This document shows positions 15,449 through 23,898 of a stretch of DNA of 36,984 nucleotides, piece by piece. The position numbers and the translations under genes were made by a program. The notes under the pieces were generated by a model that searched no databases, was not told the origin of the DNA, and worked only from the letters and a program-made list of their open reading frames with translations. The stretch is from assembly GCA_043763845.1 (NCBI GenBank), contig JAYULE010000150.1:1-36984 (forward strand). The letters are read 5' to 3'. Positions within the stretch are counted from its first letter, which is position 1; every line of letters begins with the position of its first letter. This DNA comes from Pseudopedobacter sp043763845 (GTDB lineage Bacteria > Bacteroidota > Bacteroidia > Sphingobacteriales > Sphingobacteriaceae).

Positions 15449-16737
15449 TGGCTGAGAATATTTTAGAGATAGAGAATTTATCGAAAATGTACAAACTCGG
15501 TGAAATTAATACTGGGAGTTTAAGTACTGATTTACAGCGTTGGTTTAGTAAAATTGCCAATAAACCAGATGCATACGAAAAATTAGCCGAAACAAACGAT
15601 AGGGAAACTAAAGGTGAATCGGCTTATGTATGGAGTTTAAAAGACGTAAATTTTACAGTTAAACAAGGCGAAGTTTTTGGTATAATTGGTAAAAATGGAG
15701 CTGGAAAATCAACTTTGTTAAAGTTACTATCAAAAATTACGAAGCCCACACAAGGAAGTATTAAAATTGGCGGGCGAATTGCCTCACTTTTAGAAGTGGG
15801 TACTGGTTTTCACCCCGATTTAAGTGGCCGAGATAATATTTATTTAAACGGAGCTATTTTGGGAATGCGAAAACACGAAATTACAGCCAAGTTAGATGAA
15901 ATTGTAGATTTTTCGGGCATTGAAAGATATATTGACACACCTGTAAAACGTTACAGTAGCGGTATGTTTGTACGTTTGGCATTTGCTGTTGCCGCACACC
16001 TCGAACCTGATATTTTAATTTTAGATGAAGTATTGGCGGTTGGCGATGCCGAATTTCAAAAAAAATGCTTGGCTAAAATGCAAGATGTTTCCCAAAAACA
16101 TGGACGTACCGTTTTGTTTGTAAGCCATAATATTGCGGCGGTTAAGCAATTGTGTACCAAAGCAATGCTGTTAGAAAACGGAATGGTAAAGCATATTGGC
16201 AGTGTAGCATCTACTTTAGAAATTTATCAAGAAACCGATAAAGACCACGAAAACGGCATTAGAAACGCTGTAGCAGCTGCTAATGAAAAAGGCTATTTTG
16301 CCAGTTGGAAAATAACAGGGCAAAATGTACAAGATGAACATTGCTGCATTACGGGTGAAGCCGCTAATTTTGTATTTAACTTTAATTGTGTTAGTCGTTT
16401 AACTATTTGTGAAGTGTATTTATGTATTACTTATGATGAAAATCGATATGTATTACTAACTAATAGCAAAGAAAATAACCATCAATATTTTGATTTGGAT
16501 GCTGGTAATTACAACTTTACTTTTAATGCATCCTTACCTATAAAGCCCGGTAAGTATGGCGTAGCAGTAGCATTCCTTAGTAAAGGTGTTTATGTAGATA
16601 ATTGGGAATCGAACACTAAATTAACAATTTTAGATAATTTTAATTTATCTGGTTTACATGTAAACGAGGGTATTTTAAATATCCGAACAGGATTTAATTA
16701 CCAACTAGCAACTAGCTTTGGTTTAAACCCTAAATAA
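15448..16737 (+). CDS. wzt: ABC transporter ATP-binding protein with glycan-binding C-terminal domain (Wzt)
   Basis: The 429-residue protein has an N-terminal nucleotide-binding domain with Walker A GKNGAGKST (81-89), signature YSSGM (169-173), Walker B ILILDE (189-194) and switch H227. Residues from about 270 to 429 form an extra domain rich in beta strands, like the carbohydrate-binding domain of Wzt proteins. In characterised systems that domain reads the modified non-reducing end of the glycan (for example a methyl cap) and licenses export. An insertion at about 24-60, before Walker A, is also common in this group. Translation is coupled to wzm. Confidence 0.93.
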   Translation: MAENILEIENLSKMYKLGEINTGSLSTDLQRWFSKIANKPDAYEKLAETNDRETKGESAYVWSLKDVNFTVKQGEVFGIIGKNGAGKSTLLKLLSKITKPTQGSIKIGGRIASLLEVGTGFHPDLSGRDNIYLNGAILGMRKHEITAKLDEIVDFSGIERYIDTPVKRYSSGMFVRLAFAVAAHLEPDILILDEVLAVGDAEFQKKCLAKMQDVSQKHGRTVLFVSHNIAAVKQLCTKAMLLENGMVKHIGSVASTLEIYQETDKDHENGIRNAVAAANEKGYFASWKITGQNVQDEHCCITGEAANFVFNFNCVSRLTICEVYLCITYDENRYVLLTNSKENNHQYFDLDAGNYNFTFNASLPIKPGKYGVAVAFLSKGVYVDNWESNTKLTILDNFNLSGLHVNEGILNIRTGFNYQLATSFGLNPK

Positions 16738-16749
16738 GCTTACATATTT

Positions 16750-17628
16750 ATGGTATCTATTATTATTTGTTCTGTAAATCCCGATTATTTAGATGCATTA
16801 ACAAAAAATATTGAACAAACTATAGGCTTGCCGTACCAAATTATAGCTATTGATAATGCCATCAATAGATTTGGTATTTGTAAAGTTTACAATATAGGTG
16901 CTAAAAAGGCCATATACAATACTTTATGTTTTGTACATGAAGATGTAGCTTTTGCTACTCAAAATTGGGGAAACATAATCACTCAACATTTAAAAGACAA
17001 AAAAGTTGGTTTAATAGGTTTGGCGGGTGGCGACGCTAAAAGCATTGTGCCTTCATCGTGGTCTATACCCGTGGTTAGTAATCAAATAAATATTTTTCAA
17101 CATTTTAAAGATAAAAGCAAAACTGCTAAGCATATTGTAGAAACTAACGTACCAAACACTTTAAAGCAACAGGTTGTAGCACTCGACGGTGTTTTTTTGT
17201 GTACTCGCAAAAATGTTTTTGATAAATTTAAATTTGATGAACAAACTTTTAAAGGCTTTCATGGGTATGATATTGATTATAGTTTGCAGGTTAATACCCA
17301 ATACCAAGTTTTTGTGATTTTCAATTTGGTGTTGCATCATTTTTCGGAAGGTTCACCAGACAGTAAATGGGTGTACAGTGCCATAGCATTAAGTAATAAA
17401 TGGAAAAATCAATTGCCAATTTGTATTTATAATTTAACTAAAGAAGAAGAAAATTTATACCATTGGCGAAGCTTACAAATATTTTTACAAAAACTTTTCG
17501 AACTTAAATACCCTTTGCTCATTATTATTAAAAGCTATTTTAATTACTCGTTTACCAAGTATTTTAGGTTTAGAAGGTTTTTTTCTATGGGGAAGTATGT
17601 TTTGATAAGTTGGGTCAAGGCTAAATAA
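16750..17628 (+). CDS. StrF-like glycosyltransferase, paralogue 1 of 4
   Basis: The 292-residue GT-A protein matches the glycosyltransferase group that includes streptomycin-pathway StrF. It starts VSIIICSVN, has IIAIDNA, the block FGICKVYNIGA, the acidic FVHEDVAF (in the DxD position), VALDGVFLCTRK, and KGFHGYDIDYSLQ near the acceptor site. The other copies are at 25774-26676 and 26680-27573 (minus) and 28874-29749 (plus). It is closest to the last, with which it shares a GG..KS.VP.SWS segment. It starts 12 bases after wzt, so it is probably in the same operon. The donor and acceptor sugars cannot be predicted. Confidence 0.8.
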   Translation: MVSIIICSVNPDYLDALTKNIEQTIGLPYQIIAIDNAINRFGICKVYNIGAKKAIYNTLCFVHEDVAFATQNWGNIITQHLKDKKVGLIGLAGGDAKSIVPSSWSIPVVSNQINIFQHFKDKSKTAKHIVETNVPNTLKQQVVALDGVFLCTRKNVFDKFKFDEQTFKGFHGYDIDYSLQVNTQYQVFVIFNLVLHHFSEGSPDSKWVYSAIALSNKWKNQLPICIYNLTKEEENLYHWRSLQIFLQKLFELKYPLLIIIKSYFNYSFTKYFRFRRFFSMGKYVLISWVKAK

Positions 17629-17635
17629 TACACAA

Positions 17636-17662
17636 TTAACCTAAATATAACTTTTGATTAAT
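17636..17662 (+). repeat. Recurrent upstream element, copy a
   Basis: The element TTAACCTAAATATAACTTTT plus GATTAAT lies 73 bases before the DUF268 start codon. Near-identical elements lie at 20939-20964 and 21813-21839, at 76 and 78 bases from a start codon. Function unknown; position suggests a promoter or leader element. Confidence 0.6.
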
Positions 17663-17708
17663 CATTTAGTATTAACGTATTGGTATAATAGCAAAAAAAT
17701 AAAACTAA

Positions 17709-18476
17709 ATGATTGGTAGTATTATAAAACTTTTAAAAAGAACAAATAGGTTTCTTAAACAAGATAGGATACAACAGATTAAGTTAAAAAATTTTCAATG
17801 TCAATTCCAAGAATTTAAAAATCAGTTACCCAACGAAACGGTTTTTACTACTCAACCTTGTTTAGATGATAATACCGAAACTACTGCATTTGAGCCACAT
17901 TATACATACCACCCCGCATGGGCTGCTAGGGTATTGGCAAGTACAAAACCCGCTAAACATATTGATATATCTTCTATAATATATTTTGGCACTTTAGTTT
18001 CGGCTTTTATTCCTGTTGAGTTTTATGATTACAGACCTGCAAATGTTCATTTAAGTAATTATTTAACTGGCAAAACCGATTTAACAAATTTACATTTCGA
18101 GTCTAATTCTGTTGAAAGTTTATCGTGTATGCACACTGTTGAGCATATTGGCCTTGGGCGGTATGGCGACCCAATGGATGTTGAAGGAGATTTAAAAGCA
18201 ATGAAAGAACTGGCTAGAGTATTAGCCATTGGTGGGAGTTTGCTTTTTGTAGTACCTATTGGAAAACCAAAAGTTGCATTTAATGCTCACCGTGTGTATT
18301 CGTACCAATATATTTTAAATCAATTTTCAACATTAAAGCTTAAGGAATTTGTTTTAGTTCCCGATGCTTATGAACATGTGGGCTACATTGTTAATCCCCC
18401 TAAAGAGCTTACCGACAAACAAGGTTGGGGGTGCGGTTGCTTTTGGTTTACTAAAAATGGTAATTTAACCCAATAG
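17709..18476 (+). CDS. DUF268 protein (methyltransferase-fold tailoring protein)
   Basis: The 255-residue protein matches DUF268. It has HYTYHPAWAARVLA (about 61-74), a DISS strand, FIPVEFYDYRP, SLSCMHTVEHIGLGRYGDP (motif II-like acidic/histidine region) and a final CGCFWF segment. The order of strands is that of a Rossmann-type methyltransferase, with LARVLAIGGSLLFVVPIG in the position of the methyltransferase motif III strand. The first 40 residues are a basic, helical extension. DUF268 genes are common in surface polysaccharide loci. A role in modifying sugars is likely, but the activity has not been shown as far as I know. It has its own upstream element (copy a). Confidence 0.75.
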   Translation: MIGSIIKLLKRTNRFLKQDRIQQIKLKNFQCQFQEFKNQLPNETVFTTQPCLDDNTETTAFEPHYTYHPAWAARVLASTKPAKHIDISSIIYFGTLVSAFIPVEFYDYRPANVHLSNYLTGKTDLTNLHFESNSVESLSCMHTVEHIGLGRYGDPMDVEGDLKAMKELARVLAIGGSLLFVVPIGKPKVAFNAHRVYSYQYILNQFSTLKLKEFVLVPDAYEHVGYIVNPPKELTDKQGWGCGCFWFTKNGNLTQ

Positions 18477-18498
18477 TTATTAAATAACATATACTAAA

Positions 18499-19939
18499 AT
18501 GCTATTCAATTCATTTAGTTTTGCTGTTTTTTTACCCATAGTTTTTATTTTATATTGGTTTGTAACCCATAAAAATTTAAAACTTCAAAACTTTTTATTG
18601 ATAGCCTCCAGCTATTTTTTTTATGCCTGTTGGGATTGGCGGTTTCTTTTTCTCCTTATTTTTTCAACTCTGCTCGATTATTTTACAGGTTTAAAAATGC
18701 AAGAAGCGTCAAATAATAAACTTAAAAAATTTTGGTTTTGGCTAAGTATAAGCATCAACCTCGGTTTTTTAGGTGTTTTTAAATATTATAATTTTTTTGC
18801 CGAGTCTTTTGCTTCTGCTATTTCTAGTTTTGGTTTAAAAGCCGACCCCTTGGACTTTAAAACTAATTTTGCCTATTGGTATTTCATTTTACACCTTTCA
18901 CGGTCTTTCTTATGTTATAGATATTTATAAAAATAAAATAAAAGCAGAACGAAATTTTGTTGACTACGCTGTTTTTGTAAGTTTTTTTCCACTTTTAGTT
19001 GCAGGCCCTATTGAACGAGCAACACACTTGCTGCCGCAAATAACAAAACAACGTGTATTTAATTATAGTAAAGCTGTTGATGGTTTAAGGCAAATTTTAT
19101 GGGGCTTATTTAAAAAAATTATAATTGCCGACCAATGCGCTATACATGTAAACGCCATTTTTAATAGCCCAACACAATTATCGGGAAACACAATTTTGGT
19201 AGGCGGTATATTGTTTGCCTTTCAAATTTATGGCGATTTTTCGGGCTATTCGGATATTGCCTTGGGTGCAGCAAGGCTGTTTGGTATCGAACTATTAAAA
19301 AACTTTTCATACCCTTATTTCTCCCGAGATATTGCCGAGTTTTGGAGACGTTGGCACATATCTTTATCTACCTGGTTTAGAGATTATTTATATATACCCT
19401 TAGGAGGTAGTAAAGGGGGCATGCTGCTCACAATTAGAAATACATTTATAATATTTTTAGTAAGTGGATTTTGGCATGGCGCAAACTTTACTTTTATTAT
19501 ATGGGGATTGTTACATGCCCTATACATTATGCCTTCCATAATTTTAAAAACCAACAGAAACCACTTAGAAATTGTTGCCAAAGGCAAATACCTACCTAAT
19601 TTTAAAGAATTTTTGGCCATAACTTCTACATTTTTATTAACCGTTTTTGCTTGGATTTTCTTCCGATCAGAAAATGTTGTAGTAGCAATGAAGCACATTC
19701 AAGCAATTTTTTCAAAATCATTAATATCAATACCTTCCGTAAGACCTACCAATATTTTCTTAATAATTACATTGTTTTTAGTTATAGAATGGCTTGGCCG
19801 AGAGCAGAATTATGCTATCGAAAACATATCTGTTAAAATACCCAAACCTTTGCGATGGGCATTTTACTACGCTATAATTATTGCTGTTTTTTGGTACTCG
19901 GGATCTTCAGATGCCGAATTTATTTATTTTCAATTTTAG
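18499..19939 (+). pseudogene. MBOAT-family O-acyltransferase (AlgI/DltB-like), frameshifted
   Basis: Two frames together encode one MBOAT protein of about 480 residues. The first (18499-18930) has the N-terminal membrane helices (FSFAVFLPIVFILYWFV, then SSYFFYACWDWRFLFLL). The second continues from LPIGISFYTFHGLSYVIDIY (near 18867) through AGPIERATHLLPQI, FWRRWHISLSTWFRDYLY and the catalytic histidine in FWHGANFTFIIWG. The break lies near 18850-18870, where a T-tract (AATTTTG) has one base too many or two too few. Without it the gene is an exact multiple of three. MBOAT proteins move acyl groups, usually acetyl, across the membrane to decorate glycans; the SGNH protein encoded next would finish the transfer. 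The shift could be real, phase-variable, or an assembly error. Confidence 0.88.
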
Positions 19940-19942
19940 GAT

Positions 19943-20863
19943 ATGAATAAATTTACAATCCGATTAATGTTATTTTCCCTACCAATAATTGTGATTATTG
20001 TATTTGTTGAGTATTATTTAAGAACACAAACAATGTTTACTAAGAAAAGAGATTATGCAGAAAAAAATTTAGAAAATATTGAAGTGTTGTTTCTTGGTAG
20101 TTCTCAAGTTGGTGAAAGCATTTATCCTGAGTATACAAACAAAGCTTCCATTAATTTAGCAGGACCCGGGCAAACCATACCCATAGATTATTATTTACTT
20201 AAAAAGTATATAAATGAAATGCCTAAACTAAAAGTGTTGGTTTTTGAAATTGCACCTCATAGATTATACAACGATTTTAAAATGAATACTAGAATTGCTT
20301 ATATGTATTCCAATTTATATGGTATAAGGCATAAAGTAGATCCTTATTCTTACAAAAATCACTCATTTCTATTTAGTGATTTTCAATTTTATTCTTCAAT
20401 TTTTTACAAGTTAATTATTTCAAAAAAACAAATAATTAGCAATTATGGTAAAACTAATACTGTTGTAGATGGAAGATTTTTTGATTTAAAGTATGACACA
20501 ACAGAAATTGACAAAAGTTTTGTGATGGTTCACAAACTCAATGACGAAAAACAGTTTCAAAAATCCGTAAAGTATATTGATGAAGTTGTTGAAATTTGCA
20601 GAAATAAGCGAATTAAATTAATATTTATTTCACCTCCATTTTATAAAACTTATTATTCTAAAATACCCGAAAAAGCTAAAAAAGAAACAAATTTATTGTT
20701 AAACAGATATTTAATTGAAAATAATATCCGAAATTTTGATTTATCTGATGGCTCTAAATTAAAATTTCTAAATGTATATGATTATGCAGACGATCATCAT
20801 TTGAATTTTAAAGGAGGTAAAAAATTCACATTATTTGTTGATAGTGTACTAAATTTGAAATAG
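19943..20863 (+). CDS. SGNH-like membrane-anchored acyltransferase partner of MBOAT
   Basis: The 306-residue protein has one N-terminal membrane helix (about 7-26) and a periplasmic domain. VLFLGSSQVGES (48-59) holds the nucleophile serine of an SGNH/GDSL hydrolase fold, and DDHHLNFKGG (283-292) supplies the Asp and His of the triad. IFISPPF and the Asn/Gly positions between are as in AlgJ/DltD-like proteins. It follows the MBOAT gene after 3 bases. Such pairs O-acetylate exported polysaccharides: MBOAT brings the acetyl group across, and SGNH puts it on the sugar. If the MBOAT frameshift is real, this gene may have lost its donor. Confidence 0.75.
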   Translation: MNKFTIRLMLFSLPIIVIIVFVEYYLRTQTMFTKKRDYAEKNLENIEVLFLGSSQVGESIYPEYTNKASINLAGPGQTIPIDYYLLKKYINEMPKLKVLVFEIAPHRLYNDFKMNTRIAYMYSNLYGIRHKVDPYSYKNHSFLFSDFQFYSSIFYKLIISKKQIISNYGKTNTVVDGRFFDLKYDTTEIDKSFVMVHKLNDEKQFQKSVKYIDEVVEICRNKRIKLIFISPPFYKTYYSKIPEKAKKETNLLLNRYLIENNIRNFDLSDGSKLKFLNVYDYADDHHLNFKGGKKFTLFVDSVLNLK

Positions 20864-20938
20864 ATTTATGGTTAATGAATATTGATAAAAAAGTTAAACT
20901 TGTTAAGCCTGTATTTTGTTAGTTTCAATTCAATAAAT

Positions 20939-20964
20939 TTACCTAAGTATAACTTTTTATTAAC
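20939..20964 (+). repeat. Recurrent upstream element, copy b
   Basis: TTACCTAAGTATAACTTTTT plus ATTAAC lies 76 bases ahead of the ATG of a truncated frame at 21015. It differs from copy c (21813-21839) by one deleted A and a few substitutions. Downstream similarity to copy c continues (for example AGGTTAGTTGT against AGGTTAATTGT). Confidence 0.55.
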
Positions 20965-21014
20965 TGAAAAATAATAGGTTAGTTGTGTCATGGTAAAAAT
21001 TTAAAATTATAAAT

Positions 21015-21059
21015 ATGAAAGTAACATTAACCCAATTCGTACTAATTTTACCTGCTTAA
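21015..21059 (+). pseudogene. Truncated copy of the start of the lipoprotein hydrolase gene
   Basis: This 14-codon frame (MKVTLTQFVLILPA, then stop) aligns with the first codons of the lipoprotein at 21891 (MKTKLTPLLLIICF). Its upstream region also aligns with that gene's upstream region at the same spacing. The copy stops where the minus-strand toxin gene ends (21056). It looks like a gene start cut off by the toxin-antitoxin cassette. The coding match is short, so this rests mainly on the upstream similarity. Confidence 0.45.
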
Positions 21060-21388
21060 TGCGCAAATAATGCAAAAATCCTACTCACAACCAATGTCAA
21101 AAAATCGGGTTTAACCTCGGTAATTTTATAGAGGATTAGGCTTTTATGTACGGTAAATATTTTATGCGCTCTCAAATAACTTTTAAGTGGGAGCACATGT
21201 AGGCTATCTGCCTCCTCAATGGGTATGCTTAGACCATCATTATTAGTTTTGGAGGTAATTTGCACCAGTAGGTAATCGCCCGTATTATTTACAATAGCGT
21301 TTGATACCACCAATGCAGGACGTTTCTTGAATTCAGAACCATCTGTAAATGGAAATTTAACTACAACAATATCAGCCTGTTTGTACAT
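21056..21388 (-). CDS. PemK/MazF-family toxin
   Basis: The 110-residue protein has the MazF-like start YKQADIVVVKFPFTDGSE, then KKRPALVVSN, the strand DYLLVQITSK, and LPLKSYLRAHKIFTV. This is the SH3-like barrel order of PemK/MazF ribonucleases, which cut mRNA when the antitoxin is lost. I chose the ATG at 21388, where family homology begins; the frame is open to 21457 but that would overlap the antitoxin gene. The antitoxin gene ends 4 bases upstream, so the pair is one transcript with antitoxin first. The toxin stop overlaps the truncated frame at 21015-21059. Confidence 0.87.
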   Translation of the reverse strand: MYKQADIVVVKFPFTDGSEFKKRPALVVSNAIVNNTGDYLLVQITSKTNNDGLSIPIEEADSLHVLPLKSYLRAHKIFTVHKSLILYKITEVKPDFLTLVVSRIFALFAH

Positions 21389-21392
21389 TTTG

Positions 21393-21623
21393 TTATAATA
21401 TTTTATCCCAACGGTTATCTTCAGTAGAAAGCCAATCTTTTGCCAAAGATTTTTCACTTACGGTAGGCGCATACAAAGATATTATTTTTTCACCGTCAAA
21501 ATCGGTAACAATTTTTTGACTTAATTCCTCTTTTTTAATAGATTTTAAAGTTTGTTCCATTACCCAAAAACGTTTTGTAAGGGGTAAGCGGTTAATTTCC
21601 TGCACTATTGATTTTATTTCCAT
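21393..21623 (-). CDS. Antitoxin of the PemK/MazF pair
   Basis: The 76-residue protein begins MEIKSIVQEINRLPLTKRFWVMEQTL, a helical region typical of small antitoxins that precede PemK-like toxins. It ends with an acidic, probably unstructured tail (SEKSLAKDWLSTEDNRWDKI) that would wrap the toxin. The N-terminal half probably gives dimerisation and operator binding, although no clear ribbon-helix-helix or AbrB motif can be seen. Identification rests mainly on size, order and 4-base spacing to the toxin gene. Confidence 0.75.
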   Translation of the reverse strand: MEIKSIVQEINRLPLTKRFWVMEQTLKSIKKEELSQKIVTDFDGEKIISLYAPTVSEKSLAKDWLSTEDNRWDKIL

Positions 21624-21812
21624 AAGGTGTATTTTAAGAAAGCCAAATATTGAAAATATATTGTGGATGTGATGGGTAAATACTAAGCATATATTTATTA
21701 TTTAGCAGGTCTCTACTCAAATTTCAAAAATAGAAATAATTTATTAAAATATTATTCAAATTTCGTAGTCAATAAATATTGCTACCAACATCATAATCCG
21801 TCAAATTAAAAT

Positions 21813-21839
21813 TTAACCTAAATATAACCTCTTATTAAT
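21813..21839 (+). repeat. Recurrent upstream element, copy c
   Basis: TTAACCTAAATATAACCTCT plus TATTAAT lies 78 bases ahead of the lipoprotein hydrolase ATG. The first 16 bases are identical to copy a, 4.2 kb upstream. Confidence 0.6.
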
Positions 21840-21890
21840 TGCAAAGTAGCAGGTTAATTGTACTATTACAAAAACTTAGACTCCACAAAT

Positions 21891-22937
21891 ATGAAAACTA
21901 AATTAACCCCATTATTACTAATTATTTGCTTTATTACAGCCATAATATCTTGCAAAAAACCAGATGCTTTAGATAAGGAAACCAGCAAAAATCTAATAAC
22001 AACAGCCTCTAATACTCCTTTACGTTACCGAGATTCTGTTTTTGCAAACGTGGATAGCTTCCCAAATATTTTTTATAGGAATGCACCAAATTTTGATAAG
22101 GTTGAAGAATTAAAATTAGATGTGTATATGCCTGCTGGCGATACGGCCACATCAAGGGCTTGTTTAATTTTCATGCATGGTGGTGCTTGGGATAGATTGA
22201 CACCAAATATAACCTTACCCCCGCCTAATTACGGTAGTGGTACTAGAAAAGGCCAAAGAAGTATATGTTTAGCTTATGCTAAAAGAGGCTATGTGGTTAT
22301 CTCTCCTTCTTACCGTACTGGTAAAGATTTTAGAAGGGGCCAATCTCCATCTGATTCTTCATTTAAGTTTTATGAAGCTGTTTATAGAGCAAGTCAAGAC
22401 GCAAGGGCAATGTTAAGGTTTGTTAAAAAAAATGCAATAACTGGCAAAATTAATGTTAATAAAATATTTATTGGCGGTGGTTCAGCTGGTGCAGGTACTG
22501 CAGTACATACAATTTACTTAGATCAATCTGAAATAGGAAATGGCTTTTCTTCTTTATGGGGGGCATTAGATGGAACAGGTATTTACGATTACCCTGATTA
22601 TAATTTAAAAGTTAAAGGAGTAATAAACGTTGAAGGTGCAATATTTGATAAAAATTATATTGATGCTGGCGACCCCCCCATGATAAGTTCTTATGGATCA
22701 GAAGATCAATATTACAAAGATTCTGTGGGCGTACCACTAATGTCTATGAGATTATATCCAAAATTTAAATTTGATAGTGGACCTAAAATTCATCAACGTT
22801 TTTCACAGTTAGGTATTTTTACTCCTCCAATAATTTTATATCTTGGAAAAGGTCATGGTGCCAACAATGATCCTATCTTATTAAAAAATACTATAAACTT
22901 CACATCCGCTTGGATGTACAGTTTGTTACAACCTTAA
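21891..22937 (+). CDS. Alpha/beta-hydrolase lipoprotein (carboxylesterase type)
   Basis: The 348-residue protein has a lipoprotein signal peptide with the lipobox IISC (Cys21), so it is probably anchored in a membrane facing the periplasm or outside. The hydrolase fold shows the oxyanion HGGAW (96-100), nucleophile GGGSAG (S198), and a catalytic His in GKGHGANND (H322). These are the features of the BD-FAE/esterase-lipase group, which removes acetyl or feruloyl esters. In this locus it could act on acetylated glycans, but that is inference. The frame is open to a TTG at 21858; the ATG at 21891 is right because the signal peptide begins there. The upstream region carries element copy c. Confidence 0.85.
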   Translation: MKTKLTPLLLIICFITAIISCKKPDALDKETSKNLITTASNTPLRYRDSVFANVDSFPNIFYRNAPNFDKVEELKLDVYMPAGDTATSRACLIFMHGGAWDRLTPNITLPPPNYGSGTRKGQRSICLAYAKRGYVVISPSYRTGKDFRRGQSPSDSSFKFYEAVYRASQDARAMLRFVKKNAITGKINVNKIFIGGGSAGAGTAVHTIYLDQSEIGNGFSSLWGALDGTGIYDYPDYNLKVKGVINVEGAIFDKNYIDAGDPPMISSYGSEDQYYKDSVGVPLMSMRLYPKFKFDSGPKIHQRFSQLGIFTPPIILYLGKGHGANNDPILLKNTINFTSAWMYSLLQP

Positions 22938-22955
22938 AATTTTCATAACAAATTT

Positions 22956-23870
22956 ATGGATAACCAACCATGCGCCCCCGTCCTCATTCACTTATTTAAC
23001 CGCCCTAACATGGTGGTTGACTTGTTGGCGCAAATTAGAGAAGCCAAACCTAAGAAACTTTATATATCATCGGATTGTGCCAGACATGACAAACCCGGGG
23101 AAGCCGATTTAGTTAATGAAAGTAGAACTTTAGCTTTAAAAGAAGTGGATTGGAACTGCGAAGTAAATACGCTTTTTCAGGATAAAAATTTAGGAACTCG
23201 TTACGCCATGATGGCGGGTATAACTTGGTTTTTCGAAAATGAAGAGGAAGGTATTTTACTAGAAGAAGATTGCTTACCCAACCGAAGCTTTTTTAGATTT
23301 TGTACAGAGTTATTAGCCTACCACCGCCACGACCCTCGCATTATGCACATATCGGGTACCAACCAACAATTTGGTAATAAAATTGGTAGTGCATCTTATT
23401 ATTATTCTAATTTTCCATCTATATGGGGTTGGGCAAGTTGGCGCAGGGTATGGGAAAAATACGATTCTAAAATGGAACTATTCCCAGAGTTTGAAGCGGA
23501 GGGAATGATTGAAAATATATTTTTTGACAGCGTTATTATTGATGATTTAAAACATCATTTAAGATTAACTTATGAAGATAAAAATATGACTTGGGACCAC
23601 CACTTAGGTTTTGCCATAGCTATTAACAATGGCCTTTGTATTGTACCCAATGTTAATTTAGTAGGAAATATTGGTGTGAAAAAAATAGGAGATAATCAAT
23701 TAGAATCTGTTGTTGGCAATATAGCTAAGGTTGAAATAGAAGCCTCAATAATACATCCCGAGTTTTATATAGCCAATAAAGCCGCCGATTTGAATCAAAT
23801 TACTTGGTCTTACGAAGACACATCATTAAACGAAAAAGAGAAATATAAGTACAAAGTTTATCAAAAATAG
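22956..23870 (+). CDS. GT-A glycosyltransferase, paralogue of the gene at 24739-25719
   Basis: The 304-residue protein starts APVLIHLFNRPN, has LYISSDCARHDKPGE and NLGTRYAMMAGITWFFENEE. The acidic metal site is ILLEEDCLPNRSFF, followed by DPRIMHISGTNQQFG and the tryptophan-rich WGWASWRRVW. This arrangement is that of nucleotide-sugar transferases distantly like GnT-I (GT13-like) found in bacterial surface glycan loci. A minus-strand paralogue lies 0.9 kb downstream. Donor unknown. It follows the hydrolase gene after 18 bases and may share its transcript. Confidence 0.8.
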   Translation: MDNQPCAPVLIHLFNRPNMVVDLLAQIREAKPKKLYISSDCARHDKPGEADLVNESRTLALKEVDWNCEVNTLFQDKNLGTRYAMMAGITWFFENEEEGILLEEDCLPNRSFFRFCTELLAYHRHDPRIMHISGTNQQFGNKIGSASYYYSNFPSIWGWASWRRVWEKYDSKMELFPEFEAEGMIENIFFDSVIIDDLKHHLRLTYEDKNMTWDHHLGFAIAINNGLCIVPNVNLVGNIGVKKIGDNQLESVVGNIAKVEIEASIIHPEFYIANKAADLNQITWSYEDTSLNEKEKYKYKVYQK

Positions 23871-23898
23871 CAGCAAAGAAATACGTTTAAAAATTTGA

